From Microlunatus speluncae (GTDB lineage: Bacteria; Actinomycetota; Actinomycetes; Propionibacteriales; Propionibacteriaceae): 64,000 nt of DNA. Positions 55,879 through 64,000 of the stretch are shown in pieces (the first letter of the stretch is position 1; every line of letters begins with the position of its first letter). Below the pieces are notes generated by a model. The model saw only the letters and a list, made by a program, of their open reading frames with translations. It searched no databases and was not told the origin of the DNA. The stretch lies in NCBI RefSeq assembly GCF_009299835.1, contig NZ_VKCZ01000020.1, forward strand, positions 248,001 through 312,000, read 5' to 3'. A program made the position numbers and the translations under genes.

Positions 55879-57777
55879 GTGACCGCGGACGACGACGTGC
55901 CCTCGGACACCGAATCGCTGCGGGCCAGGCTGTGGGGGTCCGTGTCGCGCACGGTGATCTATGTCCGCCTGTTGTGGGCGGCGGGTCCGGGCTGGGCCGC
56001 GGCGGCGTTGCTGCTGACGGTGGCGAGTGCGGCGACGTCGACGGTGTTGCTGGTGGCGATCGGGGAGCTGGCGAACGCGCTGGTCGCGGCGGTCGGCCAG
56101 GGCGCGGGATCGGTGGCGGCCCAGGGGATGTGGTGGCGGCTCGGGCTGGTGGGCGGGTTGCTGCTGCTCGGGCCGGCGCTGGGGGCGGCGCTGGGCTGGG
56201 TGACCGAGGTGGTGACGGCGCGCTACATCGTGCACGTGCAGACCCTGGTGGCCGAGACCGGGGTCCGGCCGCCGGGACTGACGGAGCTCGATTCGCCCGG
56301 ATTCTCGGGCCGGCTGGAGTCGGTCGTCGCGGCCACCCGGGACTGGACGTTCTGGTTCGGCACCCAGAGCACCTGGTCCGTGCTGAGCGTTCGGCTCGGC
56401 GGCGTCGGGGCGTTGGTGATCTTGCTGTCCTGGCGCTGGTGGGTGGGGCTGCTGGTGGTCGGCGCCTTCGTGATCGTTTCGCGGAGCTTCACCCGGTGGA
56501 TCGAGTCGTCGTTCGATCAGGTGCTGACCACGGGGTCGGCGGACATGCGGCGGGCGAAGTACGCGCGCGGACTGCTGGTCGAGCCGCCGGCCGCGAAGGA
56601 GGTGCGGATCTTCGGCCTGACCGACTGGCTGGTCGAGCGCTACCGCTCCCACTGGTTCGCCGCGATGACCGAGCTGTGGCCGAAGCGCCGGGTCGGGCTG
56701 CGGCCGGTCTACCTGGCCTGCCTGGCGATGGCGGTGGTGATCGGCGGCGCCCTGGCGCTGCTGGTCTGGGACGTGTCGACCGGAGCGGTCGGGGTCGGCG
56801 GCGTGGTCACGATCGTGCCGGCCATCTTGGCGTTGGAGGCGTTCGGGATCCTCGGTGATCAACAGACCTCGCTGACCCAGAACATGACCACCGCGGCCGC
56901 GGCGGCCAGGCTGCGCGAGCGGGTCGGGCTGCCGCCGACCCGGCCGGCCCCCGAGCTCGGGGCGGCCCGGAGCACCCTGACCGCGCCGGCCGAAGTTGAT
57001 CTTGAGGCAGTCAGCTTCAGCTACCCGACCCGTGATCAACCGGCGCTGAGCGCGGTCAGCCTGCACATCCCGGCCGGCCAGTCGGTCGCCATCGTCGGGG
57101 TGAACGGGGCGGGCAAGTCCACCATCGTCAAGCTGCTCTGCGGCCTGTACGAGCCCGATCGCGGCCGGGTGCGGATCGGCGGCCTGGACCCGGCCGACCC
57201 CGGCGCGGCCGGCCGGGTGGCGGCGATCTTCCAGGACTTCGTCCACTACGAACTCCCGCTGCGGGACAACGTCGTGCTCCGTGCCTCGGCCACCGAGCCC
57301 ACCGAGAACCACGAGCAGGTCCGGGCCCGGGCGCTGCGCCGGGCCGGTGGCGATGCCGTCCTCCAGACTCTGCCCGACGGCTGGGACACGATCCTCTCGC
57401 CGGAATACGAGGGCGGCACCGAGCTGTCCGGCGGCCAGTGGCAGCGGGTCGCGCTGGCCCGGGCATTGGCCGCGGTCGAGCAGGGTGCCGGCCTGTTGAT
57501 CTTGGACGAGCCGACCGCCGCCCTCGACGTGCGCGCCGAGGTGGCGCTGTTCGACACGGTGCTCGACGTCGGCCGGTCGGTGACCACCATCCTGGTCAGC
57601 CATCGGCTCTCCGGGGCCCGGCGGGCCGACCGGATCGTCGTCCTCGACCCGGAGCGCGGCATCGTCGAGGACGGCAGCCACGACGAGCTGATCCGGGCCG
57701 GCGGCGAGTACGCCACGATGTTTACGTTGCAGGCCAGCCGATTCACCACGCCCGACGGGGCGGGTGATCAAGAATGA
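55879..57777 (+). CDS. ABC exporter half-transporter (permease-ATPase), QWQR signature, first of a pair
   Basis: 632 aa from GTG 55879. The N-terminal 320 residues hold six hydrophobic helices (AAALLLTVASAATSTVLLVA and others). The ATPase has Walker A GVNGAGKSTIVKLL, signature ELSGGQWQRVALARALA, Walker B LLILDEPTAALD and an H-loop VSHRLSGARRAD. The SGGQWQR variant is common in exporters of ribosomal peptides and related natural products. The next gene starts 4 bases before its stop, so they form a heterodimer. A strong hairpin and a 14-bp palindrome precede the start. Confidence 0.93.
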   Translation: MTADDDVPSDTESLRARLWGSVSRTVIYVRLLWAAGPGWAAAALLLTVASAATSTVLLVAIGELANALVAAVGQGAGSVAAQGMWWRLGLVGGLLLLGPALGAALGWVTEVVTARYIVHVQTLVAETGVRPPGLTELDSPGFSGRLESVVAATRDWTFWFGTQSTWSVLSVRLGGVGALVILLSWRWWVGLLVVGAFVIVSRSFTRWIESSFDQVLTTGSADMRRAKYARGLLVEPPAAKEVRIFGLTDWLVERYRSHWFAAMTELWPKRRVGLRPVYLACLAMAVVIGGALALLVWDVSTGAVGVGGVVTIVPAILALEAFGILGDQQTSLTQNMTTAAAAARLRERVGLPPTRPAPELGAARSTLTAPAEVDLEAVSFSYPTRDQPALSAVSLHIPAGQSVAIVGVNGAGKSTIVKLLCGLYEPDRGRVRIGGLDPADPGAAGRVAAIFQDFVHYELPLRDNVVLRASATEPTENHEQVRARALRRAGGDAVLQTLPDGWDTILSPEYEGGTELSGGQWQRVALARALAAVEQGAGLLILDEPTAALDVRAEVALFDTVLDVGRSVTTILVSHRLSGARRADRIVVLDPERGIVEDGSHDELIRAGGEYATMFTLQASRFTTPDGAGDQE

Positions 57778-59558
57778 AGCAGCACCCGTTGCGCGGCCTG
57801 GGCCTGGTGCTGGCGATGTCGTTCACGGTCAGCCCGCGGCTGGCCGTCCTGACCTTCGGTGAGCTGGTCGGCAAGGTGCTGTCGGCGCTGGTCCCCTTGT
57901 TCATCGGGATCTTCGCGGCCGGTGCCGTCGCCGGTGATCTTCGCCAGATGCTGCTGGCCGCCGCCGCGCTGGTCGGCTCGACCGCGGTCAACAACTACCT
58001 GCAGGTGGTCGGCACCAGCGCCCGGGTGGACCTGATGGAGCGGGTCGGTTTCGCCTTCGACGAGAAGATCGCCCGGATCACCGGTGAGAGCGAGACCGTT
58101 GATCATCTCGAGTCGCCGAAGTACCTTGATCAACTGCAGATTCTCCGCGACGAGGGCGATGCTCTCGGCGCCGCGTACAACATGACGCTCAACATCGTGA
58201 ACACCGTGGGCTACACGGTGACGATCCTGATCGTCGCCGGCACCGCCGACTGGCGGCTGCTCGCGCTGGCCCTGTTCGGCGCCCCGCGCCTGTTGGCTTC
58301 CAGCCTGCTGTCGCGGTGGGGCCGGCAGGCGGAGGAGCAGGGCGCCGCGCCGAGCCGGCTCGCGCGACACCTGGTCGATCTGACCACCACCCCGACGCCC
58401 GGTGCGGAGCTCCGGGTCTTCGGCCTGCAGCGGCGACTGGTCGCCCGGACCCGCGAGGCCCTGACGGCGTGGCGCCGGCCCGGCATCCGGCTCGCGGGCC
58501 GGGCCGGCTGGCTGGACGCGGCCTTCTCGATCCTGTTCTTCGGCGCCGCCGCGGGCCTGCTGGTCTGGATGACGTCCGACGTGCTCGGCGGCAGCGCGAC
58601 CATCCAGTCCCTGGTCGTCGCGCTCACCGTCGTCCGCAGCCTCGAAGGCGTCAGCGGCACCGTGTCCAACACCGTGCAGGGCCTGCTCCGGGTGGTCCGC
58701 AACACCGATCGCTATCTGTGGCTGGAGGGCTACGCGGCCGAGGTCGCCGGCCGGCACCAGGGTCGCGCGCCGCTGCCGGCCGCGCTGACCGGCGGCCTCC
58801 GGCTGGACCGGGTGTCCTTCCGATACGGCGGTGCCGAGCGGGACAGCCTGTCGGAGGTGACCCTCGACCTCGCCCCCGGCACGGTGATCGCGGTCGTCGG
58901 CGAGAACGGCGCCGGGAAGTCCACCCTGGTGAAGGTCCTGGCCGGCTTGTACGAACCCACCGCCGGCCGGGTCATGATCGACGGGGTCGACCTCGCCGAT
59001 TACGACACCCCGGCCTGGCGGCGGAACATCGCGGCCGCGTTCCAGGACAACGCCCGGTTCGAGTTCACGGCGGGCACGGCCATCGGTCTCGGGGACGTCA
59101 CCGCGCTGACCGACCGGTCTCGGATCGATCGGGCGGTCGAGATCGGCGCCGCCGGCCCGGTGCTGGCGGCGCTGCCCTGGGGCCTCGACACCCAGCTCGG
59201 CACCAGCTGGGACGACGGCGTCACCCTGTCCGGCGGCCAGTGGCAGCGGCTGGCGATCAGCCGGTCGATGATGCGCCCGAGCCCGCTGCTGCTGATCCTC
59301 GACGAGCCGACCTCGGCCCTCGACGCGGCCACCGAACACGAGCTGTTCGACCGCTACGCCGCGGCCGCGCGCCGGGCCCGCGAACGCAACGCGATCACCC
59401 TGCTGGTCACCCACCGCTTCTCGACCGTCGCGGCCGCCGATCTGGTGGTGGTGCTGGAACACGGCAAGATCACCGAGCTCGGCAGCCACGCCGAGTTGAT
59501 CGCCGCCGGCGGCCACTACGCCGAGCTGTACGAGCTCCAGGCCGCCGGCTACCGCTGA
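57774..59558 (+). CDS. ABC exporter half-transporter (permease-ATPase), second of the pair
   Basis: 594 aa from ATG 57774, overlapping the previous stop. Helices include TVGYTVTILIVAGTADWRLL and FSILFFGAAAGLLVWMTSDV. ATPase motifs: Walker A GENGAGKSTLVKVLAGL, signature TLSGGQWQRLAISRSMM, Walker B LLLILDEPTSALDA, H-loop VTHRFSTVAAAD. It ends ELQAAGYR at 59558. It partners the first half-transporter. No precursor peptide, modification enzyme or immunity gene was recognised nearby, so the exported substrate is unknown. Confidence 0.93.
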   Translation: MKQHPLRGLGLVLAMSFTVSPRLAVLTFGELVGKVLSALVPLFIGIFAAGAVAGDLRQMLLAAAALVGSTAVNNYLQVVGTSARVDLMERVGFAFDEKIARITGESETVDHLESPKYLDQLQILRDEGDALGAAYNMTLNIVNTVGYTVTILIVAGTADWRLLALALFGAPRLLASSLLSRWGRQAEEQGAAPSRLARHLVDLTTTPTPGAELRVFGLQRRLVARTREALTAWRRPGIRLAGRAGWLDAAFSILFFGAAAGLLVWMTSDVLGGSATIQSLVVALTVVRSLEGVSGTVSNTVQGLLRVVRNTDRYLWLEGYAAEVAGRHQGRAPLPAALTGGLRLDRVSFRYGGAERDSLSEVTLDLAPGTVIAVVGENGAGKSTLVKVLAGLYEPTAGRVMIDGVDLADYDTPAWRRNIAAAFQDNARFEFTAGTAIGLGDVTALTDRSRIDRAVEIGAAGPVLAALPWGLDTQLGTSWDDGVTLSGGQWQRLAISRSMMRPSPLLLILDEPTSALDAATEHELFDRYAAAARRARERNAITLLVTHRFSTVAAADLVVVLEHGKITELGSHAELIAAGGHYAELYELQAAGYR

Positions 59559-59590
59559 CTCCAACGTTGCCCCAACCGGTCGGACGGCAT

Positions 59591-59840
59591 GCATCGGTGC
59601 CCTGTCGGATCGGCCTACCGGCGGGGAAGACGCGCCAAGGACGGGCGGGTCAGGGTTCGGGTCCGGAAGTCGCCACAGGTAGAGAAACGGTCCGGTCGGG
59701 GGCGGGTTGGGGGTGCGGAAGTCGCCACAGGTAGAGAAATGTCCAGCCCGGCCGCCTAACCCAGGAAGCGCCATCACCCACCCGTCCTTGGCGCGTCTTT
59801 CGGGCCGCCAGGCCGAGAACCGGACAGGCGCACCGACTGG
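59591..59840. repeat. Mini-element with ~60-bp imperfect inverted ends and internal direct repeats
   Basis: The ends around GAAGACGCGCCAAGGACGGG (59626-59645) and its inverse (59780-59801) are complementary at 24 of 26 positions, with weaker pairing over about 60 bases each. Inside, CGGAAGTCGCCACAGGTAGA followed by GAAA occurs twice, at 59664-59687 and 59716-59739. No coding frame is convincing. The layout is that of a miniature inverted-repeat element or two inverted copies of one repeat. Confidence 0.75.
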
Positions 59841-59843
59841 CTT

Positions 59844-59893
59844 GCCCCTTCGACAGGCTCAGGACATGCTTCGACCGGCTCACGGGACGAACG
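59844..59893. repeat. Dispersed repeat A, copy 5, with an inverted partial copy
   Basis: GCCCCTTCGACAGGCTCAGG is followed by ACATGCTTCGACCGGCTCAC and GGGACGAACG, so a full and a diverged second unit lie side by side. It directly follows the mini-element at 59591-59840 and precedes the terminator hairpin. Confidence 0.8.
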
Positions 59894-59896
59894 AGC

Positions 59897-59926
59897 GGAC
59901 CCGGCGCCCGATGGGGCGCCGGGTCC
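59897..59926 (-). terminator. Terminator-type hairpin after the second ABC exporter pair
   Basis: GGACCCGGCGCCC (59897-59909) and GGGCGCCGGGTCC (59914-59926) are perfect 13-bp arms around GATG. It lies 23 bases beyond the stop of the leftward exporter gene at 59949. There is no U-run, as is usual in actinobacteria. Confidence 0.7.
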
Positions 59927-59948
59927 TGAGCTTGCTACTTCGGGTTGA

Positions 59949-61946
59949 TCAGCGGCGCATCGCGGGCACGGCGGCGGCCGGGGCGCCACCGCCCTGGCCG
60001 TCGGCCTGGTCGTCGACCTCGATCGCTCCGGCGAACTGCGAGTTGTAGAGGTCGAAGTAGTGACCGCGACGGTCCAGCAGCTCGTTGTGCGTGCCCTGCT
60101 CGACGATCGCGCCGTGCTCCATCACCAAGATCACATCGGCGTCGCGGATGGTCGACAACCGGTGCGCGATGACGAAGCTGGTCCGGTCGGCACGCAATGC
60201 CGACATGGCCTGCTGCACCAGCACCTCGGTCCGAGTGTCGACCGAGCTGGTCGCCTCGTCCAAGATCAACAGAGCCGGATCGGCGAGGAACGCCCGGGCG
60301 ATGGTGAGCAACTGCTTCTCACCCGCGCTGACGTTGCTGCCTTCCTCGTCGATCACCGTGTCGTAGCCGTCCGGCAACGAGTGCACGAACCGGTCGACGT
60401 AGGTCGCCTCGGCGGCCGCGATGATCTCCTGCTCGGTCGCGCCCGGTCGGCCGTACGCGATGTTGTCCCGGATGCTGCCGTGGAAGAGCCAGGTGTCCTG
60501 CAGCACCATCCCGATCTGGGAGCGGAGCTGGTTGCGCGGCACCGAGGCGATGTCGGTGCCGTCCATCGTGATCCGGCCACCCTTGAGCTCGTAGAACCTC
60601 ATGATCAGGTTCACCAGGGTCGTCTTACCGGCACCGGTCGGCCCGACGATGGCCACGGTCTGGCCCGGCTCGGCGGTCAGCGACAGGTCGGTGATCAGCG
60701 ACTGCTCCGGCTCATAGCTGAACGACACGTTCTCGAACGCCACCCGGCCACGGGCCGGGGCCAGCTCACCGGTCGCCTCCGGCGTCTGCTCCTCGGCGTC
60801 CAGCACCTCGAACACGCGCTCGGCCGAGGCCACTCCGGACTGCAGCAGGTTGGCCATCGACGCGACCTGGGTCAGCGGCTGGGTGAACATCCGGGTGTAC
60901 TGGATGAACGCCTGCACGTCGCCCAGGCTGAGCGTCCCGGTGGCCACCCGGAGGCCGCCGACCACCGCGATGATCACGTAGTTCAGGTTTCCGATGAACA
61001 TCATCGACGGCATGATCGTGCCGGAGACGAATTGGGCACCGAAGCTCGCCTTGAACATCCGCTGGTTGCGGTCGCCGAACTCGGTCTCCACCTCCTTGGA
61101 CCGGCCGAACACCTTGACCAGGGTGTGGCCGCTGAAGGCCTCCTCGATGTGGGCGTTGAGCTCACCGGTGCTCTTCCACTGCTCGACGAACAGCTTCTGC
61201 GACCGCTTGCCGATCAAGGTGGTGATCACGATCGTCACCGGTACGGTGATCAGCGCGATCAGCGCCAGCACCGGGGAGACGACGAACATCATCACGATCA
61301 CGCCGATCACGGTCAGCAACGCGGTGAGCAGTTGGCTCAGCGTCTGCTGCAGCGACTGGGAGATGTTGTCGATGTCGTTGGTCACCCGGCTGAGCAGCTC
61401 GCCCCGCGGCTGCTTGTCGAAGTAGCGCAGCGGCAGCCGGTTGATCTTGGCCTCGACCTCGCCCCGCATCCGATAGATCGAGCGCTGGATGGCGCCGTTG
61501 ACGATGTAGCCCTGGAACCACAGCACCAGCGAGGCGATCAGGAAGAGCCCGACCCCCAGCGCCAGGATCTGCGCCAGCCGGGCGAAGTCGACGCCCGCGC
61601 CGGGGATGATGTCCAGCCGGGCCGCGACGTCCTGCGGCACCTGCGCCGGCGGCAGCTTGCTCAGGAAACCGGCGAAGATCACGTCCGTCGCGGCGCCGAG
61701 GATGACCGGCCCGACCACGTTCATCACGATGCCGACGATGGCCAGCAGGATGGCGCCGGTGAGCAGGAAGCGCTCCGGGCCGAGGTGGCCGAGCAGTCGC
61801 TTCAGCGACGGCAGGAAGTTCATCGACTTCTCGGTCGGCTTGGGTCCGGGCGGGCCGAGGCTGGGCCCGGTCGGCCGGTACTTGGGCCGCTCGGGCGCCT
61901 TGGCCTTCGGTTGTTCCGAGATCTCGGTGTTGGTGTCTTCGGTCAT
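59949..61946 (-). CDS. ABC exporter half-transporter (MdlB/LmrA-like)
   Basis: 665 aa. An N-terminal Pro/Lys-rich cytosolic tail (about 45 residues) precedes six helices (FLLTGAILLAIVGIVMNVVG, LALGVGLFLIASLVLWFQGY, LLTALLTVIGVIVMMFVVSP). ATPase motifs: GPTGAGKTTLVNLIMRF, SNVSAGEKQLLTIARAFL (signature variant VSAGEKQ), LILDEATSSVD and IAHRLSTIRDAD. The VSAGEKQ variant is found in MdlB-type partners. Start ATG 61946 overlaps the previous gene by 4 bases. It is the second half of a multidrug-type pair and ends with a hairpin terminator. Confidence 0.94.
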   Translation of the reverse strand: MTEDTNTEISEQPKAKAPERPKYRPTGPSLGPPGPKPTEKSMNFLPSLKRLLGHLGPERFLLTGAILLAIVGIVMNVVGPVILGAATDVIFAGFLSKLPPAQVPQDVAARLDIIPGAGVDFARLAQILALGVGLFLIASLVLWFQGYIVNGAIQRSIYRMRGEVEAKINRLPLRYFDKQPRGELLSRVTNDIDNISQSLQQTLSQLLTALLTVIGVIVMMFVVSPVLALIALITVPVTIVITTLIGKRSQKLFVEQWKSTGELNAHIEEAFSGHTLVKVFGRSKEVETEFGDRNQRMFKASFGAQFVSGTIMPSMMFIGNLNYVIIAVVGGLRVATGTLSLGDVQAFIQYTRMFTQPLTQVASMANLLQSGVASAERVFEVLDAEEQTPEATGELAPARGRVAFENVSFSYEPEQSLITDLSLTAEPGQTVAIVGPTGAGKTTLVNLIMRFYELKGGRITMDGTDIASVPRNQLRSQIGMVLQDTWLFHGSIRDNIAYGRPGATEQEIIAAAEATYVDRFVHSLPDGYDTVIDEEGSNVSAGEKQLLTIARAFLADPALLILDEATSSVDTRTEVLVQQAMSALRADRTSFVIAHRLSTIRDADVILVMEHGAIVEQGTHNELLDRRGHYFDLYNSQFAGAIEVDDQADGQGGGAPAAAVPAMRR

Positions 61947-63682
61947 GCCGCAGCCTCCTCGGCGCTCAGCTGGGAATCGACGATCTCGGCGTAGGTCGGG
62001 CTGGTGGCCAGCAGCTCGTCGTGGGTGCCGCGGCCGACGACGGCGCCGTCCTCCAGGACGATGATCACGTCGGCCTCGGCGATGGTGGCGACCCGCTGGC
62101 CGACGATGATCACCGCCGCGTCCCGGGTCTCGGCGCGCAGGGCCGCGCGGAGCCGGGCGTCGGTGGCGACGTCGAGCGCCGAGAAGGAGTCGTCGAAGAT
62201 GTAGATCTCCGGCTTCTTCACCAGCGCCCGGGCGATCGCCAGCCGCTGCCGCTGACCGCCGGACACGTTGGTGCCGCCCTGGCTGATCGCCGCTTCGAGC
62301 TGGTCAGGCATCTCCCGTACGAAGTCCTCGGCCTGAGCCACGCGGAGCGCGTGCCACAGCTCCTCGTCGGTCGCCTCCGGGTTGCCGTACCGGAGATTGC
62401 TGGCGACCGTGCCGGAGAACAGGTACGGCCGCTGCGGCACCAGTCCGATCTTGGACCAGAGGGTGTCGCCGTCAAGATCACGGACCTCGGCGCCGTCCAC
62501 CGTGACCGATCCGCCGGTCGCGTCGAACAACCGGGGGATCAGCGAGATCAGCGTGGTCTTGCCGGCACCGGTGGAGCCGATGATCGCGGTTGTCTGACCC
62601 GGGCGCGCGGTGAGCGAGACGTCCCGGACCACCGGATGATCGGCCCCCGGGTAGGTGAACGTGGTCCGCCGCAGCTCGACCTCGCCGTAGCGCTCCGCCC
62701 TCAGCGGGATCGGGTTCGGCGACATCTCGACCGACGATTCGGTGTTCAGCACCTCCGAGATCCGTTCGGCGCAGACGATCGCGCGGGGCGCGATCATCAG
62801 CATGAAGGTCGCCATCATCACCGACATCAGGATCTGGATCAGGTATGTCAGGTAGGCGGTCAGCGAGCCGACCTGCATGGCTCCGCTCTCCACCCGCTGG
62901 GCGCCGAACCAGAGCACCGCGACGCTGGACAGGTTCATGATCAACATCACGATCGGGAACATCGAGGCGAACAGCCGGCCGACCGCGATCGCGGTCCCGG
63001 TCAGCTCGCCGTTGGCCTTGTCGAAGCGCTCGATCTCCTGCGGCTCGCGGACGAACGCCCGGACCACCCGGATGCCGGTGATCTGCTCCCGCAGCACCCG
63101 GTTGACGGCGTCGATCTGGGTCTGCATCACCCGGAACAGCGGGCCGAGCTTGCGCACCACCAGGCCGATCGAGACGGCCAGCACGGGCACCGCGACGGCC
63201 ACCAGCCAGGACAGCCCGACGTCCTCCCGCAGCGCCATCACGATGCCGCCGATCATGGTGATCGGGGCCATCACCAGCAGGGTGCAGGTCATCAGCACGA
63301 GCATCTGCACCTGCTGCACGTCGTTGGTGTTGCGGGTGATCAACGACGGCGCGCCGAAGTGGTTCAGCTCGCGGGCGGAGAACAGCAGCACCCGGTCGAA
63401 GATCGCGGCCCGCAGATCCCGGCCGAACGACATCGCCAGTCGCGCGCCGAGGTAGGTGGCGCCGACGGCGGCGACGAGTTGTACGGCACTGATGGCCAGC
63501 ATCACCATGCCGGTGCTGGTGATGAAGCCGGTGTCGCCCTTGGCCACGCCGTTGTCGATGATCGAGGCGTTCAGGCTGGGCAGGTAGAGCGAGGCGACGG
63601 TGCCGATCAACTGGAACAGCACGACACCTGCGACGAGAGGCCAGTAGGGCCTCAGATAGATCCGGAGAAGCTTGATCAGCAT
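61943..63682 (-). CDS. ABC exporter half-transporter (MdlA-like)
   Basis: 579 aa from ATG 63682. It has the exporter membrane domain (LVAGVVLFQLIGTVASLYLP, ITSTGMVMLAISAVQLVAAV, MAPITMIGGIVMALR) and an ATPase with GSTGAGKTTLISLIPRL, TNVSGGQRQRLAIARAL, YIFDDSFSALDVATDARLR and VGQRVATIAEAD. The Walker B ending FDD-S marks the degenerate nucleotide site typical of this heterodimeric class. No clear ribosome site precedes the start; a 20-codon leader frame ends across the start codon. It probably exports drugs or lipids. A TetR-type regulator lies upstream on the same strand. Confidence 0.93.
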   Translation of the reverse strand: MLIKLLRIYLRPYWPLVAGVVLFQLIGTVASLYLPSLNASIIDNGVAKGDTGFITSTGMVMLAISAVQLVAAVGATYLGARLAMSFGRDLRAAIFDRVLLFSARELNHFGAPSLITRNTNDVQQVQMLVLMTCTLLVMAPITMIGGIVMALREDVGLSWLVAVAVPVLAVSIGLVVRKLGPLFRVMQTQIDAVNRVLREQITGIRVVRAFVREPQEIERFDKANGELTGTAIAVGRLFASMFPIVMLIMNLSSVAVLWFGAQRVESGAMQVGSLTAYLTYLIQILMSVMMATFMLMIAPRAIVCAERISEVLNTESSVEMSPNPIPLRAERYGEVELRRTTFTYPGADHPVVRDVSLTARPGQTTAIIGSTGAGKTTLISLIPRLFDATGGSVTVDGAEVRDLDGDTLWSKIGLVPQRPYLFSGTVASNLRYGNPEATDEELWHALRVAQAEDFVREMPDQLEAAISQGGTNVSGGQRQRLAIARALVKKPEIYIFDDSFSALDVATDARLRAALRAETRDAAVIIVGQRVATIAEADVIIVLEDGAVVGRGTHDELLATSPTYAEIVDSQLSAEEAAA

Positions 63683-63738
63683 CGGGGCCCCCGCGGGAAC
63701 GTGGAGCGAAGCGGAGCGTTTTTGTGGGGTGATTTCAT
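63676..63738 (-). CDS. Possible 20-codon leader peptide coupled to the MdlA-like gene
   Basis: ATG 63738 follows AAGGA by 5 bases, and the frame (MKSPHKNAPLRSTFPRGPRC) ends at TGA 63676-63678, which overlaps the ATG of the exporter gene (ATGCTGA). The exporter gene itself lacks a good ribosome site. A translated leader could bring ribosomes to the start or could act as a regulatory upstream frame. It is short and may be chance. Confidence 0.35.
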   Translation of the reverse strand: MKSPHKNAPLRSTFPRGPRC

Positions 63739-63793
63739 GAGCGTCCTTGGAGTTCGGTGGTCGGTCGTGGAGCGCGGACGCGCGACGAGGGGG

Positions 63794-64000
63794 TCAGGGA
63801 CATGTCTGGGCTCCCGGTTGGGAGAGGGCTTCGAAGGCGGTGGCCAGGTCGACCCGCTCGCCCGGTGGGCCGGTGGCGTCGATGCCGTGCAACAGCAGGT
63901 CGACGATCGCGGCCGGATCGGTGGCCTCGGTGGAGGTGCCGTGCATCCAGTTGATCATCGGGTGCGACAGCGCGAACACCACCGAACGGAGCAGGTGCGC
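63794..64000 (-). CDS. TetR-family regulator, C-terminal part
   Basis: The frame enters from the right edge of the window and ends at TGA 63794-63796. The visible end is AHLLRSVVFALSHPMINWMH followed by TDPAAIVDLLLHGIDATGPP and ATAFEALSQPGAQTCP, the helical ligand-binding end of TetR/AcrR regulators. The DNA-binding part is outside the window. It lies about 110 bases upstream of the MdlAB-like exporter operon on the same strand and is its likely regulator. Confidence 0.65.
   Translation of the reverse strand, partial: AHLLRSVVFALSHPMINWMHGTSTEATDPAAIVDLLLHGIDATGPPGERVDLATAFEALSQPGAQTCP

Noticed and set aside
59564..59948. Possible small genes in the 59.6-59.9 kb gap
   Set aside because: Frames such as that encoding KTRQGR-type sequence come from the inverted-repeat element and repeat A, not from conserved protein.
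1..64000. tRNA or rRNA genes
   Set aside because: No cloverleaf with a GGTTCGAATCC-type T-arm and CCA-type end, and no conserved rRNA segment, was found by eye. A tRNAscan run would be the decisive test.

Overview
The window is chromosomal DNA from a very GC-rich actinobacterium. Start codons are often GTG, genes overlap by ATGA, -10 elements have the TANNNT form, and there is a cydABDC cluster, a DtxR/IdeR-type iron box and a CsoR-type copper promoter. Style and gene content suggest the Propionibacteriales, perhaps a Microlunatus-like soil organism; this placement is an inference. No rRNA, tRNA, CRISPR array, intact transposase or prophage was found. Most lines of evidence point to ordinary chromosome, peppered with short palindromic repeats and gene remnants.

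Layout. 0-5.8 kb: a degraded vapBC toxin-antitoxin locus, a 50-residue protein, a nucleoside hydrolase, a VUT/queuosine-precursor-type transporter, tryptophan 2,3-dioxygenase, a P-loop kinase, a nucleotidyltransferase, a thioredoxin-like protein, and a small Cys-rich basic protein behind an iron box. 5.9-13.5 kb: cydABDC (cytochrome bd oxidase and its assembly ABC exporter, minus strand) divergent from a BlaI-type repressor and an M56 metallopeptidase, with three phased dyads between them. 13.6-20.9 kb: an imine-reductase-like enzyme, then a copper operon (CopZ, a His-rich membrane-anchored protein, a CPC-type and a CPH-type P1B ATPase), then a HEAT-repeat protein. 21-28 kb: a DesK-type two-component pair with a membrane protein, a Tat-exported beta-helix protein, and VOC, WYL and AraC genes. 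28-34.9 kb: an oligopeptide-type ABC importer whose second permease is fused to an ATPase. 35.6-38.6 kb: two paralogous sugar-type binding lipoproteins separated by a DinB/DUF664 remnant. 38.6-46.2 kb: two very large CDP-glycerol-polymerase-family proteins and a GT4 glycosyltransferase, probably for a cell-wall glycopolymer. 46.4-55.7 kb: an esterase-like hydrolase, a cupin protein, a sulfite-oxidase-family molybdoenzyme, an MFS transporter with an ArsR-rhodanese regulator, a large glycosidase-like protein, a lipoprotein, and an aminoglycoside-phosphotransferase remnant. 55.9-64 kb: two heterodimeric ABC exporter pairs and the C-terminal end of a TetR regulator.

Working together. CydDC matures the CydAB oxidase, and the BlaI/M56 pair is placed to control it. 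The copper operon combines a cytosolic chaperone, an extracytoplasmic metal binder and two efflux pumps under one CsoR-like promoter. The two sugar-binding proteins and the esterase share an 8-4-8 dyad and may form a small regulon with permeases encoded elsewhere.

The most unusual signals are at repeat and regulatory level: a family of about 55-60 bp palindromes placed just after stop codons in one orientation (four copies), a 70-bp loopless palindrome at another gene end, dispersed TTCGACAGGCTCAGGGAACG-type repeats that have entered coding sequence (including a sixfold 24-bp expansion in cydD), the three overlapping dyads at cydA/blaI, and a striking use of rare A/T-ending codons around GATC.
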